Notes: generated by a model not told the origin, from the letters alone. 64,000 bases of DNA from Streptomyces cavernicola (GCF_029968035.1 NZ_JASCIQ010000011.1:62001-126000); one strand, 5' to 3'; positions 53,091-64,000 are shown, counted from the stretch's first letter. Translations and numbers: made by a program.

Positions 53091-53999
53091 TCAGGCCGTC
53101 CAGTGGCCGGGGCGCGTGACCGTGTCCGGCAGCCGGGTGCCCTCGTCGCCCCGCGCCGCGTTCACCTGCGCCTGGGTCAGGAACAGTGCGCCGCGCAGAT
53201 CCGCCCCCGACAGGTCGGCGTCGCGGAGGTCGGCGCCGATGACGTCGGCCGTGCGCAGATCGGCGCCCGTGAGGTCGGCGGCGATCAGGAGGGCGCCGCG
53301 GAGGTTGGCGCCGCCCAGGTCGGCTCGGCGGAGGCGGGCGCCGATGAGGTCGGCCCCGCGGTGGTTCTTGCTCTTGCGGGGCTTTGTGCGCTTCTGGTCG
53401 GGCTGCTGCTTCTCCGGTACGGCGGCGCGGGCCAGTTCGCTCGCCCGCAGCAGCAGGGTGTTGAGCTCGCCGCGCAGGGCCGGCACGTCGACCGCGAGGA
53501 CCGTCTCGGCGTCCGCGCGGGTCAGCTCCCGCACGTCGTCCCGGGCGCGCCGGAGCTCCGCCCGCACGGGCCCGGAGGTCGGCAGGGCCAGGGCCTCGTT
53601 CACGTACCAGAGCAGTTCGTGCAGGTGGCGCATGACCGGGAACGTCGCGAACATCTGCTGCGCCTTGTCCGGCTCGGCCCGCCAGTCGCGGCCGCCGAAC
53701 GTCACCTGCGAGACCTGCTGGCCCGCGCCGAAGCAGTCGTAGACCGTGCAGCCCGGGTAGCCGCTCTCGCGCAGCCGGGCGTGGATGCCGCAGCTGAAGT
53801 CGGTGCGCAGATTGCCGCAGGGCGTGCCCGCGGCCTTGTTCGCGGCGAAGTCCGACGAGGCGGCGAACGGCAGGGCCACGCAGCAGAGCCCGAAGCAGGA
53901 GGAGCAGTCCGCCATCAGCTCGCTCCGGGCGGCCTCGGTGGCCTCTGCCTCCGCTCGCGCGCGGTGGTCAGGGTCGGCGGCTGCGGGCTGCTGCGACAA
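53091..53999 (-). CDS. Pentapeptide-repeat protein with Cys-rich N-terminal domain
   Basis: A 302-residue protein. The first part has metal-type cysteines (CSSCFGLCCVALPF, PCGNLRTDFSCGIH, GYPGCTVYDCFG), resembling zinc/iron-chelating YkgJ-like domains. The C-terminal 70 residues are pentapeptide repeats (ADLIGARLRRADLGGANLRG and on), which form a right-handed beta-helix. The start is taken as TTG 53999 because GGAGA precedes it; ATG about 33 codons later, with its own GGAG, is the alternative. Role unknown. Confidence 0.8.
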   Translation of the reverse strand: MSQQPAAADPDHRARAEAEATEAARSELMADCSSCFGLCCVALPFAASSDFAANKAAGTPCGNLRTDFSCGIHARLRESGYPGCTVYDCFGAGQQVSQVTFGGRDWRAEPDKAQQMFATFPVMRHLHELLWYVNEALALPTSGPVRAELRRARDDVRELTRADAETVLAVDVPALRGELNTLLLRASELARAAVPEKQQPDQKRTKPRKSKNHRGADLIGARLRRADLGGANLRGALLIAADLTGADLRTADVIGADLRDADLSGADLRGALFLTQAQVNAARGDEGTRLPDTVTRPGHWTA

Positions 54000-54088
54000 G
54001 GCGGCGGGTCTCCAGGTGCTGCGAAGTGTGCGGGACGCCCATTGTCCCCGACCGGCGGACCGGCCCGGCCGTCCTTGAGAGCTCGTGC

Positions 54089-54490
54089 TCAGCCCTCGCG
54101 TGCGGTGCGCCGGCGCGCGAGCACCTCGTCCACGTCGTACGGCTTGATGCCGAGCGGTGGGCCGGGCGGCGGGCGGAGCAGGGTGGCGGAGATCTTCTTG
54201 TTGATCTCCGTGAGGATGCTGCGCGCGGTCGCCTCCGTCGGCGCCGCCTCCGCCGCGGCGAGCGCCTCCTCGGCCTCCTTGCGGAGCGCGAGCGCGGGCG
54301 GGAGCACGGAGACGTTCTCGCGGCGCATCTTCTCTTTCAGCCACCACATCTCGTCGTACGGCCGGTCGAGGTCGGGGAGCGGGCGGCCGATGCCGGGCAG
54401 GTCGGCGAAGTCGCCGCGCTCCTCCGCCTCCCGGATCTGCTTGTCGACCCAGGACTCGAAGCTGACACCAGGGGGTTTCCGCTCGGTCAC
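54089..54490 (-). CDS. DUF1992 (DnaJ homologue C28-like) protein
   Basis: A 133-residue soluble protein of the DUF1992 family. PGVSFESWVDKQIREAEERGDFADLPGIGRPL, in sections from residue 7, and the DEMWWLKEKMRRENVSVLPPAL segment are diagnostic. GTG 54490 follows GAGGAGCG. The cellular role is unknown. Confidence 0.88.
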   Translation of the reverse strand: MTERKPPGVSFESWVDKQIREAEERGDFADLPGIGRPLPDLDRPYDEMWWLKEKMRRENVSVLPPALALRKEAEEALAAAEAAPTEATARSILTEINKKISATLLRPPPGPPLGIKPYDVDEVLARRRTAREG

Positions 54491-54786
54491 CTTGCGCTCC
54501 TCTCGGAGGACTGCCTGACTACGCCTTCCTCAACCGTACGACGGCCCGCGCCCGCGCGTCGGTGCGTGGTGTGCGTACGACAGTGTCCGTGCTGGTAGTG
54601 CGTGATTCGCGGGGGGTTCGGCCGGGAAATGGCGCGATGTCGCCCCAACACCCCGGATGTGGACGTAGGTTGGCGGTGCGGGGGAGTGTGACGGCGCAAT
54701 GGGGGCGCAGTGGACCAGAGCGGCGCCGTGGCCTGCCCCGGAGCGCACGAGAACGCGCGCTCGACCGGCAGCCGGACGGAGGAGCG

Positions 54787-55224
54787 ATGACCACGCAGAG
54801 CCACCGCCTGACCATCACCGAGCTCTCCGCCCGTGCAGACTCCGCCGTCCTGCGGGTCAGCGGCGAACTCGACCACAACGTCGAGCAGTTCTTCCTCAGC
54901 ACCCTCGGCGCGAGCGTCGCCGCCGGCCGGGTGCACCTCGTCCTGGACGTCACGGCCCTCGCGTTCTGCGACTCGCGCGGCCTCAACTGCCTGCTCGCCA
55001 TCCGCTGGCTGCTCGCCCGGCGCGGCGGCCTGCTGATCCTCGCCGGGGTCGGCCGCCGCCTCGCCGAACTCCTCGCGCAGACCGGCAGCACGGAACTGCT
55101 GCCCGTTCGCCGCACCGTCGCCCAGGCGCTCGCCGACCTCCCCGAGGCGCACCGCCCCGACTGGCCGCCGCACCGCGACGACACCGGCGCGCAGGACCAG
55201 CGCGAGCCGGTCGGCGAAGGCTGA
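54787..55224 (+). CDS. STAS-domain anti-sigma factor antagonist
   Basis: A 145-residue SpoIIAA/RsbV-like protein. The regulatory Ser is in FCDSRGLNCLLA (about residue 64), the phosphorylation site used by RsbW-type kinases. LRVSGELDHNVEQF and LVLDVTALAF are the flanking strands. It probably controls an alternative sigma factor by partner switching; the cognate kinase is not in the window. A C-terminal acidic tail of 20 residues is extra. Confidence 0.88.
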   Translation: MTTQSHRLTITELSARADSAVLRVSGELDHNVEQFFLSTLGASVAAGRVHLVLDVTALAFCDSRGLNCLLAIRWLLARRGGLLILAGVGRRLAELLAQTGSTELLPVRRTVAQALADLPEAHRPDWPPHRDDTGAQDQREPVGEG

Positions 55225-55512
55225 CCCGCGCCTCTCCGTACCTGCGGGCGGGCCGCCGCGACCCCGTGTACGTACCGTCCCGGTCCCGTGTACGTACCGT
55301 TCCGGCCCCGATCCGCCGATCGCTGGCCGACACGCCGCGCTTCACCTGCCGAGGCTGCAACTCCGGCCATGTATACGGCGGTTGCAGGGATGAACCCGTC
55401 GGGTCTGGATAGCGATGTACCTCGGGCGCCCCGGGTCCGCCCGCGGCGCCGACGTATGCACTGAGTGTCCGCAAACGCTCGGCAACCGACAATCGAAGGG
55501 TTCTCCACCATC

Positions 55513-57168
<1,656 letters not shown>

Positions 57169-57184
57169 CCCGGAGACCGACCGT

Positions 57185-57218
57185 GGCGCCCATGCACCGC
57201 GAGCCGTGCGTGGGCGCC
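57185..57218 (+). terminator. Terminator after betaine methyltransferase
   Basis: A 13-base stem GGCGCCCATGCAC/GTGCGTGGGCGCC with one T-G wobble and an 8-base loop, 16 bases past the stop. Confidence 0.75.
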
Positions 57219-57408
57219 CGCCGCGCCGCCTCCCCTTGCCTCTGGCTGAAATGCGCCGCACAGCAAGGGAGTTGGCTTGCACCGGCTGTGACCGACGCCA
57301 TGTGACGGCAATTCAGAAAGCCGCTTGCACCCCCCGGGGCGCGCCGCGATATTGATCCTCTGCGAAGCCGCCACACCGTCGTGGCGGCCGTGCGCGAGAG
57401 GGCGGAGC

Positions 57409-59385
57409 ATGGCGCAGCAATGGCCGGGCAGGTCCACGCGGGACCGGGCCGTGCACACGTACCTGAAAGCCCGGGTGCTGCCGCAGGGGCAGGCCGCCGC
57501 CCCCGCCGCACCCTGCACGCTCCTCCTCGGCCCGCGCGGCAGCGGCAAGACCACCCTCCTTGAAGCGCTCGCCGGCAGCAGCGCACTCCTTCCCATGGCC
57601 CACCTCGACCTGGCACGGTTCGCACAGAGCGACAAACAGCCCGTCGACGTGCTGCACGAAGTGGCGTTCACCCTCCAGGCGCGCCGCGCCGACCCGCCCC
57701 AACTCACCTTCCACGGCTGCGAGTTGACCCGCAAGGCGCTCACCGTGCCCGTCGACCACATGGGCCGCGAGGACGCCCGCCGCGCCATGGCCGAGGCCCT
57801 CGCCATCCCGCTCGGCAAACGCCTCGCCACCGCCATCGAGGTCGGCCAGATCGCCGGCCCGCTCGTCGGCCTGCCGCCGCTCGCCACCGCCGTGCTGCAA
57901 CTGATCCCGCTGGCCGAACGGACCAGGGCCTGGGGCCGCATGCAGACCGCGCTCGGCACCCGCACCAGCCTCACCTCCACGGTCTCGGCCCTGGACAAAC
58001 TCGTCGCCGTCAGCAGCGACTACCACGTCACCGAGCGCGGCGCGCAAGGCCGGGCCGAGCGCGAGATCTTCGACACCTTCCTCACCGACCTGGTGCGCGC
58101 CTACGAAGGGAAGGAGTGGGCCGCCCGCTGCCTGCTCCTCCTCGACAATGTCGACAACCCACTCGGCCGGCGCTTCCTCGCACTCCTCGACGCCGCCCGC
58201 ACACCCCACCCCGGCGACCCGCTCGTCGTCATCGCCGCCACCGGCAGCTACCCGGGCGCCGCACCCCAACCCGGCCCCGCCGCCCTCGGGTTGTGGCCGC
58301 CCGGCGAGCCCTTCGCCCCCGAACCGCTGGAGAGCGGCCACGTCCTCGGGCGGCTGCGCAACCTCACCCGCGCCGAGGTCCAGGAACAGGCCGCCGAGGT
58401 CGTCGGCGCCGTGCCCGCACCCACCGGGCCGCCCGCGCTCGGTGCCGTCGGCGTGAGCTGGCTCGGCTGGATCGTGCACGAACTCACCCACGGCCACCCC
58501 GCCGCCACCAGCCACGTCCTCGCCGAACTCCTCGACGGCAGCCCCACCACCCCCTGGGACGAACGGCTGCGCCGCGTACTCGAACCCGGCCCGCACAGCG
58601 GCCAGTTACTCGACCGGCTCCTTCCGCTCGGCCTCTCGCACGAACTGCGGCGCATCCTCAAACAGGCCTCCGCCTGCCCCGACCTCGCCGAGTCCCTCGT
58701 CTCCGACGGCATGCCCGAAGGCGCCGCAGGACCGCCCGCCGGGCTCTTCGAGTTCTGCTCCGACCCGCTGCGCACCCTGCACATCGACACCGGCGAGGAA
58801 CGGCGCGACGGCGGCCCCGGCGTCCCCCACCCCGTCCTGCGCCGACTCCTTCTCGGCGGCCTCGCAGACCCGGCCGCCGAACACACCCGACGGCGCGCCG
58901 CCGCCTGCGCCCGCGGCGACCGCCTCGCCGAGGCCTACCACGCCCTCGCCCTCGGCGAACTACCCTTCGCCGCCGCCCACTTGGACGACACCTTCGGCTC
59001 CGGCGACGTCCGCGACTGGTGCGCCGCCCTGTGCCGACTGCGGCGCGCCCCGCTGCCCGCCCCGCGCGAGGCGGACGAGCACCGGCCGTGGCTGCGGTAC
59101 GAGTCCCTCGTACGGCACCTCGACGACGACTCGGTCGGCCCGCGTCTGCGCACCATCACCCGGCTCCTCGCGGCTAGTTGGATCAGCCCCGAACCGCCCG
59201 AGGACCCGGCCACCGACCTGGTCCGCGACCCGTACGGAGACCCGCTCGCCGACCCGTACGCCGAGCTGTACCCCGAGATCAACGCCCGCTTCAACACCCT
59301 GGCCGCGGCGCACACCGGGGACGTCGTCTGGGTGGCGACGCTCCTGCAGAAGGCGCTGCAGTACAGCAAGGAGCCGTGGACGTGA
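57409..59385 (+). CDS. Large P-loop NTPase of unknown function
   Basis: A 658-residue protein. Walker A is GPRGSGKTT (41-49) and the likely Walker B is CLLLLDN (241-247), as in AAA/STAND-type ATPases. Residues about 148-170 form a moderately hydrophobic stretch (GPLVGLPPLATAVLQLIPLA) that could be membrane-associated. The C-terminal half is helical, rich in Leu/Arg/Pro, without a recognised domain. The stop overlaps the GTG of the binding-protein gene, so the two are coupled. It may be the cytoplasmic energising or signalling partner of that receptor. Confidence 0.7.
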   Translation: MAQQWPGRSTRDRAVHTYLKARVLPQGQAAAPAAPCTLLLGPRGSGKTTLLEALAGSSALLPMAHLDLARFAQSDKQPVDVLHEVAFTLQARRADPPQLTFHGCELTRKALTVPVDHMGREDARRAMAEALAIPLGKRLATAIEVGQIAGPLVGLPPLATAVLQLIPLAERTRAWGRMQTALGTRTSLTSTVSALDKLVAVSSDYHVTERGAQGRAEREIFDTFLTDLVRAYEGKEWAARCLLLLDNVDNPLGRRFLALLDAARTPHPGDPLVVIAATGSYPGAAPQPGPAALGLWPPGEPFAPEPLESGHVLGRLRNLTRAEVQEQAAEVVGAVPAPTGPPALGAVGVSWLGWIVHELTHGHPAATSHVLAELLDGSPTTPWDERLRRVLEPGPHSGQLLDRLLPLGLSHELRRILKQASACPDLAESLVSDGMPEGAAGPPAGLFEFCSDPLRTLHIDTGEERRDGGPGVPHPVLRRLLLGGLADPAAEHTRRRAAACARGDRLAEAYHALALGELPFAAAHLDDTFGSGDVRDWCAALCRLRRAPLPAPREADEHRPWLRYESLVRHLDDDSVGPRLRTITRLLAASWISPEPPEDPATDLVRDPYGDPLADPYAELYPEINARFNTLAAAHTGDVVWVATLLQKALQYSKEPWT

Positions 59386-60962
59386 CCCCTCCGACCCCGC
59401 CGACCACCCCTCCGACCAGCCCTTCAGGCAACGCCCCCGTCATACGCCCGCCGAGCGCGCCCCGCAGACGAGGACTGCGCGCCCTGGCTGTGGCGTTCGC
59501 CGTGCTGGTCGCGGCCGTCGCCGGCTACTTCCTGCTGATCCGGCAGCCCGAGTGCGCCGACGGCATCGCCGAGACGTCCGACGGCCAGTGCATCGGCCTC
59601 AGCGACGGCGAGCACCCCTTCCCCGGGCTCGCCGACATCAGCGAGAAGATCCACCGGGAGAACCAGCGCGTCGCGGACGAGAAGCCCGTCACCGTCGTCC
59701 ACATGGAGTCCATGTCCGGCGGCTCCGCCGACCGCGGCAAGGAAACCACCCTGGAGGCCGTCACCGGCGCCCACCTCGCCCAGCGCACCGTCAACCAGGA
59801 ACGCGGCACCTTGCCCCGCATCCGGCTGCTGCTCGCCAACACCGGCAACGGCGACGCCCACGCCGACGACGTCGTCACCGACATCCTGGAGCTCCGGAAG
59901 ACCGAGCGCCTCGCCGCCGTCGTCGGCGTCGGCCAGTCCAACTCCCGCACCCTGAAAGCCGTTCGACGGCTGCGCGACGCCGGGATCCCGACGGTCGGCG
60001 CGACCGTCGCCGCCGACCAGTTCGTCTCGGCGAGGGCCGGTTTCTTCCGCGTCTCGTTCCCGGCGAGCGACCAGGCCCAGGCGGCCGCCGCGTACCTGAA
60101 GAAGGAGCAGGACGCCGCCGAGTCCGCCGCCCGGAAGAGGGGCGAGAAGGCCGACTACGACGTGCAGGTGGTATGGGACCGCAAGGAGGACGACGGCTAC
60201 AACAAGGCGCTGAAGGAGACCTTCGAGAAAGCGGCGAAGAAGCGCGGCGTGCACGTCCGCCCCGGCTTCATCCCCGTCTGGTCCGACGCGGGTGGCGGCG
60301 CGGGCAACGCCCTGCACGGCGCCGCCGACAAGATCTGCCGCGAGGGCGAACAGCGGCCCGACGCCGTGTACTTCGCGGGCCGCGGCCGGGAGATCCGCAG
60401 CCTGATCGAGGCGGCGGGGGAGGGCGGCCGCAGCTGCCCGGTGACCCTCGTCTCCGGCTCCAGCGCGGTCGGCGTCTACTTCGACACGACCGGCGCGAGC
60501 CACAGCGAGGAGCTCCGCACCCTCGACGAACGCTGGGCCGCCTCCGGCATGAAGGTCCTCTACACCGCGTTCACCCACCCCCGCGTCGCCGCGAAGACGT
60601 ACGGCGACGGCGCCAACTCCCCGTACCCGAGGTTCGAACGCGACTACTTCGCCGTACGCGGCGGCACCCCCGCCTCCCTCGCCGACGGGCAGGCCATGCT
60701 CGGGCACGACGCGGTGCTCGCCGTGGGCCGCGCCGCGCGAGCCGCGTACGCGCACTATCCGGGCAGCAAGGACGTCGCCGCCGATGTGCGCGCGGAGCTC
60801 GGTCAGCTCAACAACGGCAACGTCGTCCGCGGCGTCACCGGCGAGATCGCCTTCCACGAGCAGACCGGCGAGCCCGTCGATCGCCCGATGGCCCTGGTCC
60901 GCCTCCACCGGCCGGGCGGGAAGGACGGACGCTTCGCGTACGAGGAGGCGCTGTACCCGTAG
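59382..60962 (+). CDS. Membrane-anchored type I periplasmic-binding-fold protein
   Basis: A 526-residue protein with a short cytoplasmic Pro/Thr-rich N-terminus, one membrane helix (33-53) and a large extracellular domain. The domain resembles the branched-chain amino acid/receptor binding fold (LAAVVGVGQSNSRTLKAVRRL, AGIPTVGATVAADQF, DAVYFAGRGREIRSLI). No permease or ABC ATPase genes accompany it. Instead its gene is translationally coupled to a large P-loop NTPase, which suggests sensing rather than transport. The ligand is unknown. Confidence 0.75.
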   Translation: MTPPTPPTTPPTSPSGNAPVIRPPSAPRRRGLRALAVAFAVLVAAVAGYFLLIRQPECADGIAETSDGQCIGLSDGEHPFPGLADISEKIHRENQRVADEKPVTVVHMESMSGGSADRGKETTLEAVTGAHLAQRTVNQERGTLPRIRLLLANTGNGDAHADDVVTDILELRKTERLAAVVGVGQSNSRTLKAVRRLRDAGIPTVGATVAADQFVSARAGFFRVSFPASDQAQAAAAYLKKEQDAAESAARKRGEKADYDVQVVWDRKEDDGYNKALKETFEKAAKKRGVHVRPGFIPVWSDAGGGAGNALHGAADKICREGEQRPDAVYFAGRGREIRSLIEAAGEGGRSCPVTLVSGSSAVGVYFDTTGASHSEELRTLDERWAASGMKVLYTAFTHPRVAAKTYGDGANSPYPRFERDYFAVRGGTPASLADGQAMLGHDAVLAVGRAARAAYAHYPGSKDVAADVRAELGQLNNGNVVRGVTGEIAFHEQTGEPVDRPMALVRLHRPGGKDGRFAYEEALYP

Positions 60963-61190
60963 TTGTCCGGGGCAGCGGTGGCGGTGCTGTCGGGGGCGCG
61001 ACGGGTGCTGTCGGGGGCCGCGACGGTGGTCGACGTGGGCCCCTTCTCCACCGACGGCGCGCTCGTCCTGGCGGCCGCCCCGGACGTCGAGGCGGACGCG
61101 GCTCTTCCGCCAACTCATGCTGTGCGGAGGGCTCGTGGGCGCCGTCGTATCGGCCGCGGTGTGGCTCGTCCTTGTGATACCAGGGTGGGC

Positions 61191-61194
<4 letters not shown>
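60963..61194 (+). pseudogene. Possible frameshifted small membrane protein
   Basis: One frame from TTG 60963 reads a GC3-normal segment (VVDVGPFSTDGALVLAAAPDVEADA). A second frame, reached if one G near 61100 is removed, continues LFRQLMLCGGLVGAVVSAAVWLVLVIPGWA in parts, a clear membrane helix, and its TGA overlaps the DinB ATG. The coupling suggests a real gene, broken here or mis-sequenced. Confidence 0.35.
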
Positions 61195-61754
<560 letters not shown>

Positions 61755-61777
61755 ACTTCAGCCGGGATACGAGAGGT

Positions 61778-61812
61778 CGGCCAACGGCCCGCAATTACCG
61801 AGCCGTTGGCCG
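61778..61812. terminator. Hairpin terminator between convergent genes
   Basis: An 11-base stem CGGCCAACGGC/GCCGTTGGCCG with a 13-base loop, between DinB and the small reverse gene. Confidence 0.75.
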
Positions 61813-61849
61813 GCGGCCCGAACAACCGGCGCCGCCGTCGCTATGCCAT

Positions 61850-62032
61850 TCACACGTCCAATGCAAGCCGCTCATAGGCGAGTTGGGCCGACCACCGCAC
61901 CACAAGTCGTTCGTACTCCGCGCGCTGTTCCCCGGACAAACTCGCCGAGCCCTGCGGCCACAACGCGCGAATCTCCGCATTGAGCTCGGCGGCGGAGCGC
62001 GTGCGATCAAGAGGGTCGTAAAGGGGGGACAT
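61850..62032 (-). CDS. Small acidic/helical protein, unknown
   Basis: A 60-residue protein (start MSPLYDPLDRTRSAAELNAE) predicted mostly helical, with RAEYERLVVRWSAQLA at the C-terminal end. The ATG 62032 is taken since the preceding in-frame residues look non-coding. It resembles short conserved Streptomyces proteins but I cannot name a family. Confidence 0.55.
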   Translation of the reverse strand: MSPLYDPLDRTRSAAELNAEIRALWPQGSASLSGEQRAEYERLVVRWSAQLAYERLALDV

Positions 62033-62425
62033 ACGGCCGACCCTAGGCCGCTGGTCCGACACTCCGTAGTCATCCGGACACACGGCATATGCCGACCGTT
62101 CCGTGCCGTCGGTGAATTCCCCGGGACTTCCGCGACCGCTGCTGGTCCTCACCGAAAATGCCCAACAAGACTGTGCTGTCCGGGAGTTGTGAACACTTCC
62201 CATTCCCCGGGCTATTCCGGCGGGCGTCGTGCCCGCCCCCGCGCGAATCCCTCACCAGGAACGAGCTCTAAGGTGTGCCCTGATCTGACGGTGCCCGGGG
62301 CTCCTGCCGGACGGTCACCGTGAATTTTTTTCCGCACCCGCGTGAACGCGGGACGAGAGGCGTCGTGGTTTTCCCGGCACGGTGGAACGGGCAAGCCACA
62401 GTGGGCCAAGAGAAGAGGGGGAACC
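62033..62425. other. 393-base intergenic region
   Basis: It contains a CGGCATATGCCG palindrome (62083-62094), a T7 run (62322-62329) and a CCCGCGT-GA-ACGCGGG hairpin (62337-62352). It probably holds promoters for both flanking divergent genes. No credible gene seen. Confidence 0.4.
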
Positions 62426-63481
62426 GTGATCATCTGGATCAACGGTGCGTTCGGTGCGGGCAAGTCCGCTGCCGCACACGACCTTGTCGAACTGATCCCG
62501 AACAGCACGCTCTTCGACCCCGAGGTCATCGGCCGCGGGCTGCGCCATCTGTTGCCCCAGAAGCATCTGGACGAAGTGAGCGACTTTCAGGACCTGGCGA
62601 TCTGGCGGCGACTCGTCGTCGACACCGCCGCTGCCCTGCTCCACGAGGTCGGCGGTGTCCTCGTCGTCCCCATGACCCTGCTCCGCCAGGAGTACCGCGA
62701 CGAGATCTTCGGCGGCCTCGCCGCCCGCCGCATCGCCGTACGCCACGTACTGCTCACCCCGGCCGAAACGATCCTGCGCGCACGCATAGCCGACCGCCCC
62801 GCCCCCGACCCCGAGTCCGTACCGGATGCCGGGGACGTGGAGGAGCGGGTCCGCCAGTGGGCGTACGACCACATCGAGCCGTACCGGGCGGCGCTGGCCG
62901 ATTGGCTCACGGGCGACGCCCATCCCGTCGACACGAGTGCCCTCTCCCCGTACGAGACGGCCGAGCGGATCGCCGAGGCTGTGCGCAGCGGGGACGGGGG
63001 GCTGTGCGACATCGTGCAGACCCCGGAGCCCACCGCCGAGACTCTCGCCTCGGGCGTGCTGCTCTTCGACGAGCAGGAGCGGGTGCTGCTCGTCGACCCC
63101 ACGTACAAGGCCGGCTGGGAGTTCCCGGGCGGCGTCGTCGAGTCCGGTGAGGCGCCCGCGGCGGCGGGGGTGCGCGAGGTCGCCGAGGAGACCGGCATCC
63201 GACTCGACCGGGTGCCGAGCCTGTTGCTGATCGACTGGGAGGCCCCGCAGCCTCCGGGGTACGGCGGGATGCGGCTGCTCTTCGACGGCGGACGCCTCGA
63301 CAGCGCCGCCGCGGAACGCGTTCTGCTGCCCGGCCCGGAGCTCCGCGACTGTCGCTTCGTCACCGAACAGGAGGCGGCGAGCCTCCTGCCCCCGGTGCGT
63401 TACGAGCGTCTGCGCTGGGCGCTGCGCGCCAAACGGCAGGGCCGACCGCTGTACCTGGAGGCGGGGATGCCGGTGGGCTGA
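62426..63481 (+). CDS. P-loop kinase-NUDIX hydrolase fusion
   Basis: A 351-residue two-domain protein. Residues 1-190 are a small P-loop kinase-like domain (Walker A GAFGAGKS, 7-14; FDPEVIG; FQDLAIWRR; VVPMTLL) closely paralogous to the protein at 19602-20147. Residues about 207-340 are a NUDIX domain with a complete box from G236 to I258 (GX5EX7REUXEEXGU: E242, R250, E251, E254, E255). GTG 62426 follows GAGGGGG. The combination suggests nucleotide or RNA-cap-like processing; substrate unknown. Confidence 0.85.
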   Translation: MIIWINGAFGAGKSAAAHDLVELIPNSTLFDPEVIGRGLRHLLPQKHLDEVSDFQDLAIWRRLVVDTAAALLHEVGGVLVVPMTLLRQEYRDEIFGGLAARRIAVRHVLLTPAETILRARIADRPAPDPESVPDAGDVEERVRQWAYDHIEPYRAALADWLTGDAHPVDTSALSPYETAERIAEAVRSGDGGLCDIVQTPEPTAETLASGVLLFDEQERVLLVDPTYKAGWEFPGGVVESGEAPAAAGVREVAEETGIRLDRVPSLLLIDWEAPQPPGYGGMRLLFDGGRLDSAAAERVLLPGPELRDCRFVTEQEAASLLPPVRYERLRWALRAKRQGRPLYLEAGMPVG

Positions 63482-63582
63482 GTCGAGCGGTGCGAGCCGG
63501 GGGTACGAGGGGAGCGGCGCGAGCGGGGGTACGAGGCCAGCGGTCTGAGCGGGAGTGTCAGGGCTCGGGCTTGTGGCCGGGC

Positions 63583-64000
63583 TCAGTCCTCGTACCTCCT
63601 CGCCGCGGCGCGCAGCACCGCCCCCGCGCCCGTGAGCACCGGCTCGCCGTGCCCGAAACAGGCCAACTCCGAGTCGAGCGCGGCCAGTTCGCGGAAGGAG
63701 GTCACGGCTCGGGCCCGGTCGACGTTGAAGACACCGAGCATCACCTGCCCGTCCACCGGCGACACGGCGATCGCGCGTCCCCGGTGAACAGCACGCTGTG
63801 GCGCGGGAGATGAACGCCGACGCTGCCGTCCGTGTGCCCGGGGGCGCCCACGATCCGCGCGCCGCCGCCGAAGTCCAGTACGTCCCCGTGCTGGACCTCG
63901 TCGACGACGCCGGGCCGCCCCACGTCGACTCTCGTACCCTCACCTGCGTTCACGTCCGCCGGGCGGGTGCGCAGCTCGTTCTCGGTCATGCCACGAGCGT
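63583..64000 (-). pseudogene. MBL-fold hydrolase, frameshifted, reaching window edge
   Basis: Two overlapping frames make one metallo-beta-lactamase-fold protein. 63741-63989 carries GDVLDFGGGARIVGAPGHTDGSV and HSVLFTGDA in parts; 63583-63765 continues with SPVDGQVMLGVFNVDRARAVTSFREL and ACFGHGEPV. They join if a doubled CG at about 63772-63777 is reduced by two bases. The usual HxHxDH zinc motif is absent in the window, so the 5' part may lie to the right. Confidence 0.6.

Overview
The window is a stretch of very GC-rich actinobacterial chromosome, almost certainly Streptomyces. Evidence: nearly every codon ends in G or C; many GTG/TTG starts and ATGA/GTGA gene overlaps; a Streptomyces subtilisin inhibitor; the MurT/GatD lipid II amidation pair; a 24-residue bL37 ribosomal protein; and several dispersed non-coding repeat families typical of the genus. 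No rRNA, tRNA, CRISPR, phage or insertion-sequence gene was seen. The content is chromosomal metabolism and regulation with patches of accessory or decaying sequence.

Layout. 1-5.7 kb: a partial lysophospholipid acyltransferase, two divergent secreted M14 carboxypeptidases, an ornithine-lipid-type acyltransferase pair (OlsB/OlsA-like) and a DedA protein. 5.7-9.3 kb: a carnitine-to-glycine-betaine operon under an unusual XRE-TetR double-HTH regulator. 9.3-19 kb: subtilisin inhibitor, CtaG, 6-phosphofructokinase, GatD/MurT, peptide deformylase, a TetR regulator divergent from an acyl-CoA dehydrogenase, bL37 and small genes. 19-27 kb: a 2H phosphoesterase coupled to a P-loop kinase, HAD, PAP2, an M56 protease, DUF5134, a P450, VOC and GNAT proteins and a glycerophosphodiesterase. 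27.1-28.5 kb: a non-coding repeat block closed by perfect inverted repeats. 28.5-36.6 kb: PadR, a flavin-dependent monooxygenase with an alpha/beta hydrolase, then a coupled DUF6421/SDR/threonine-aldolase-like operon followed by transglutaminase-like and B3/B4 genes. 36.6-41 kb: a second PlsC, a decayed DUF4395/thioredoxin pair, a cysteine-type leader peptide before a flavin reductase, and etfBA. 41-50.5 kb: DUF6986, a receptor Ser/Thr kinase carrying a repeat inside its catalytic domain, an ArsR/MFS pair, LacI/ROK sugar kinase, GNAT. 50.6-64 kb: M20 dipeptidase, a fused ArsR-SRPBCC regulator, pentapeptide-repeat, DUF1992 and STAS proteins, a fused betaine-synthesising methyltransferase, an NTPase coupled to a membrane-anchored binding-protein-fold receptor, DinB, a kinase-NUDIX fusion and a frameshifted metallo-beta-lactamase-fold gene.

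How the genes connect. Two separate routes to glycine betaine are present (carnitine breakdown and glycine methylation), pointing to osmoprotection. Lipid genes (two PlsC-type acyltransferases, acyl-CoA dehydrogenase with its TetR neighbour, and etfBA, which accepts electrons from such dehydrogenases) share TAC-N6-GTA operator-like palindromes in their upstream regions, suggesting one lipid regulon. Two paralogous P-loop kinases occur, one beside a 2H phosphoesterase and one fused to NUDIX.

The best candidates for undescribed biology are: (i) the DUF6421-SDR-aldolase operon with palindromic 5' elements; (ii) the overlapping NTPase plus membrane receptor pair; (iii) the kinase/2H-phosphoesterase pair; and (iv) a family of stop-codon-adjacent elements bounded by long perfect inverted repeats that show a compensatory base change.
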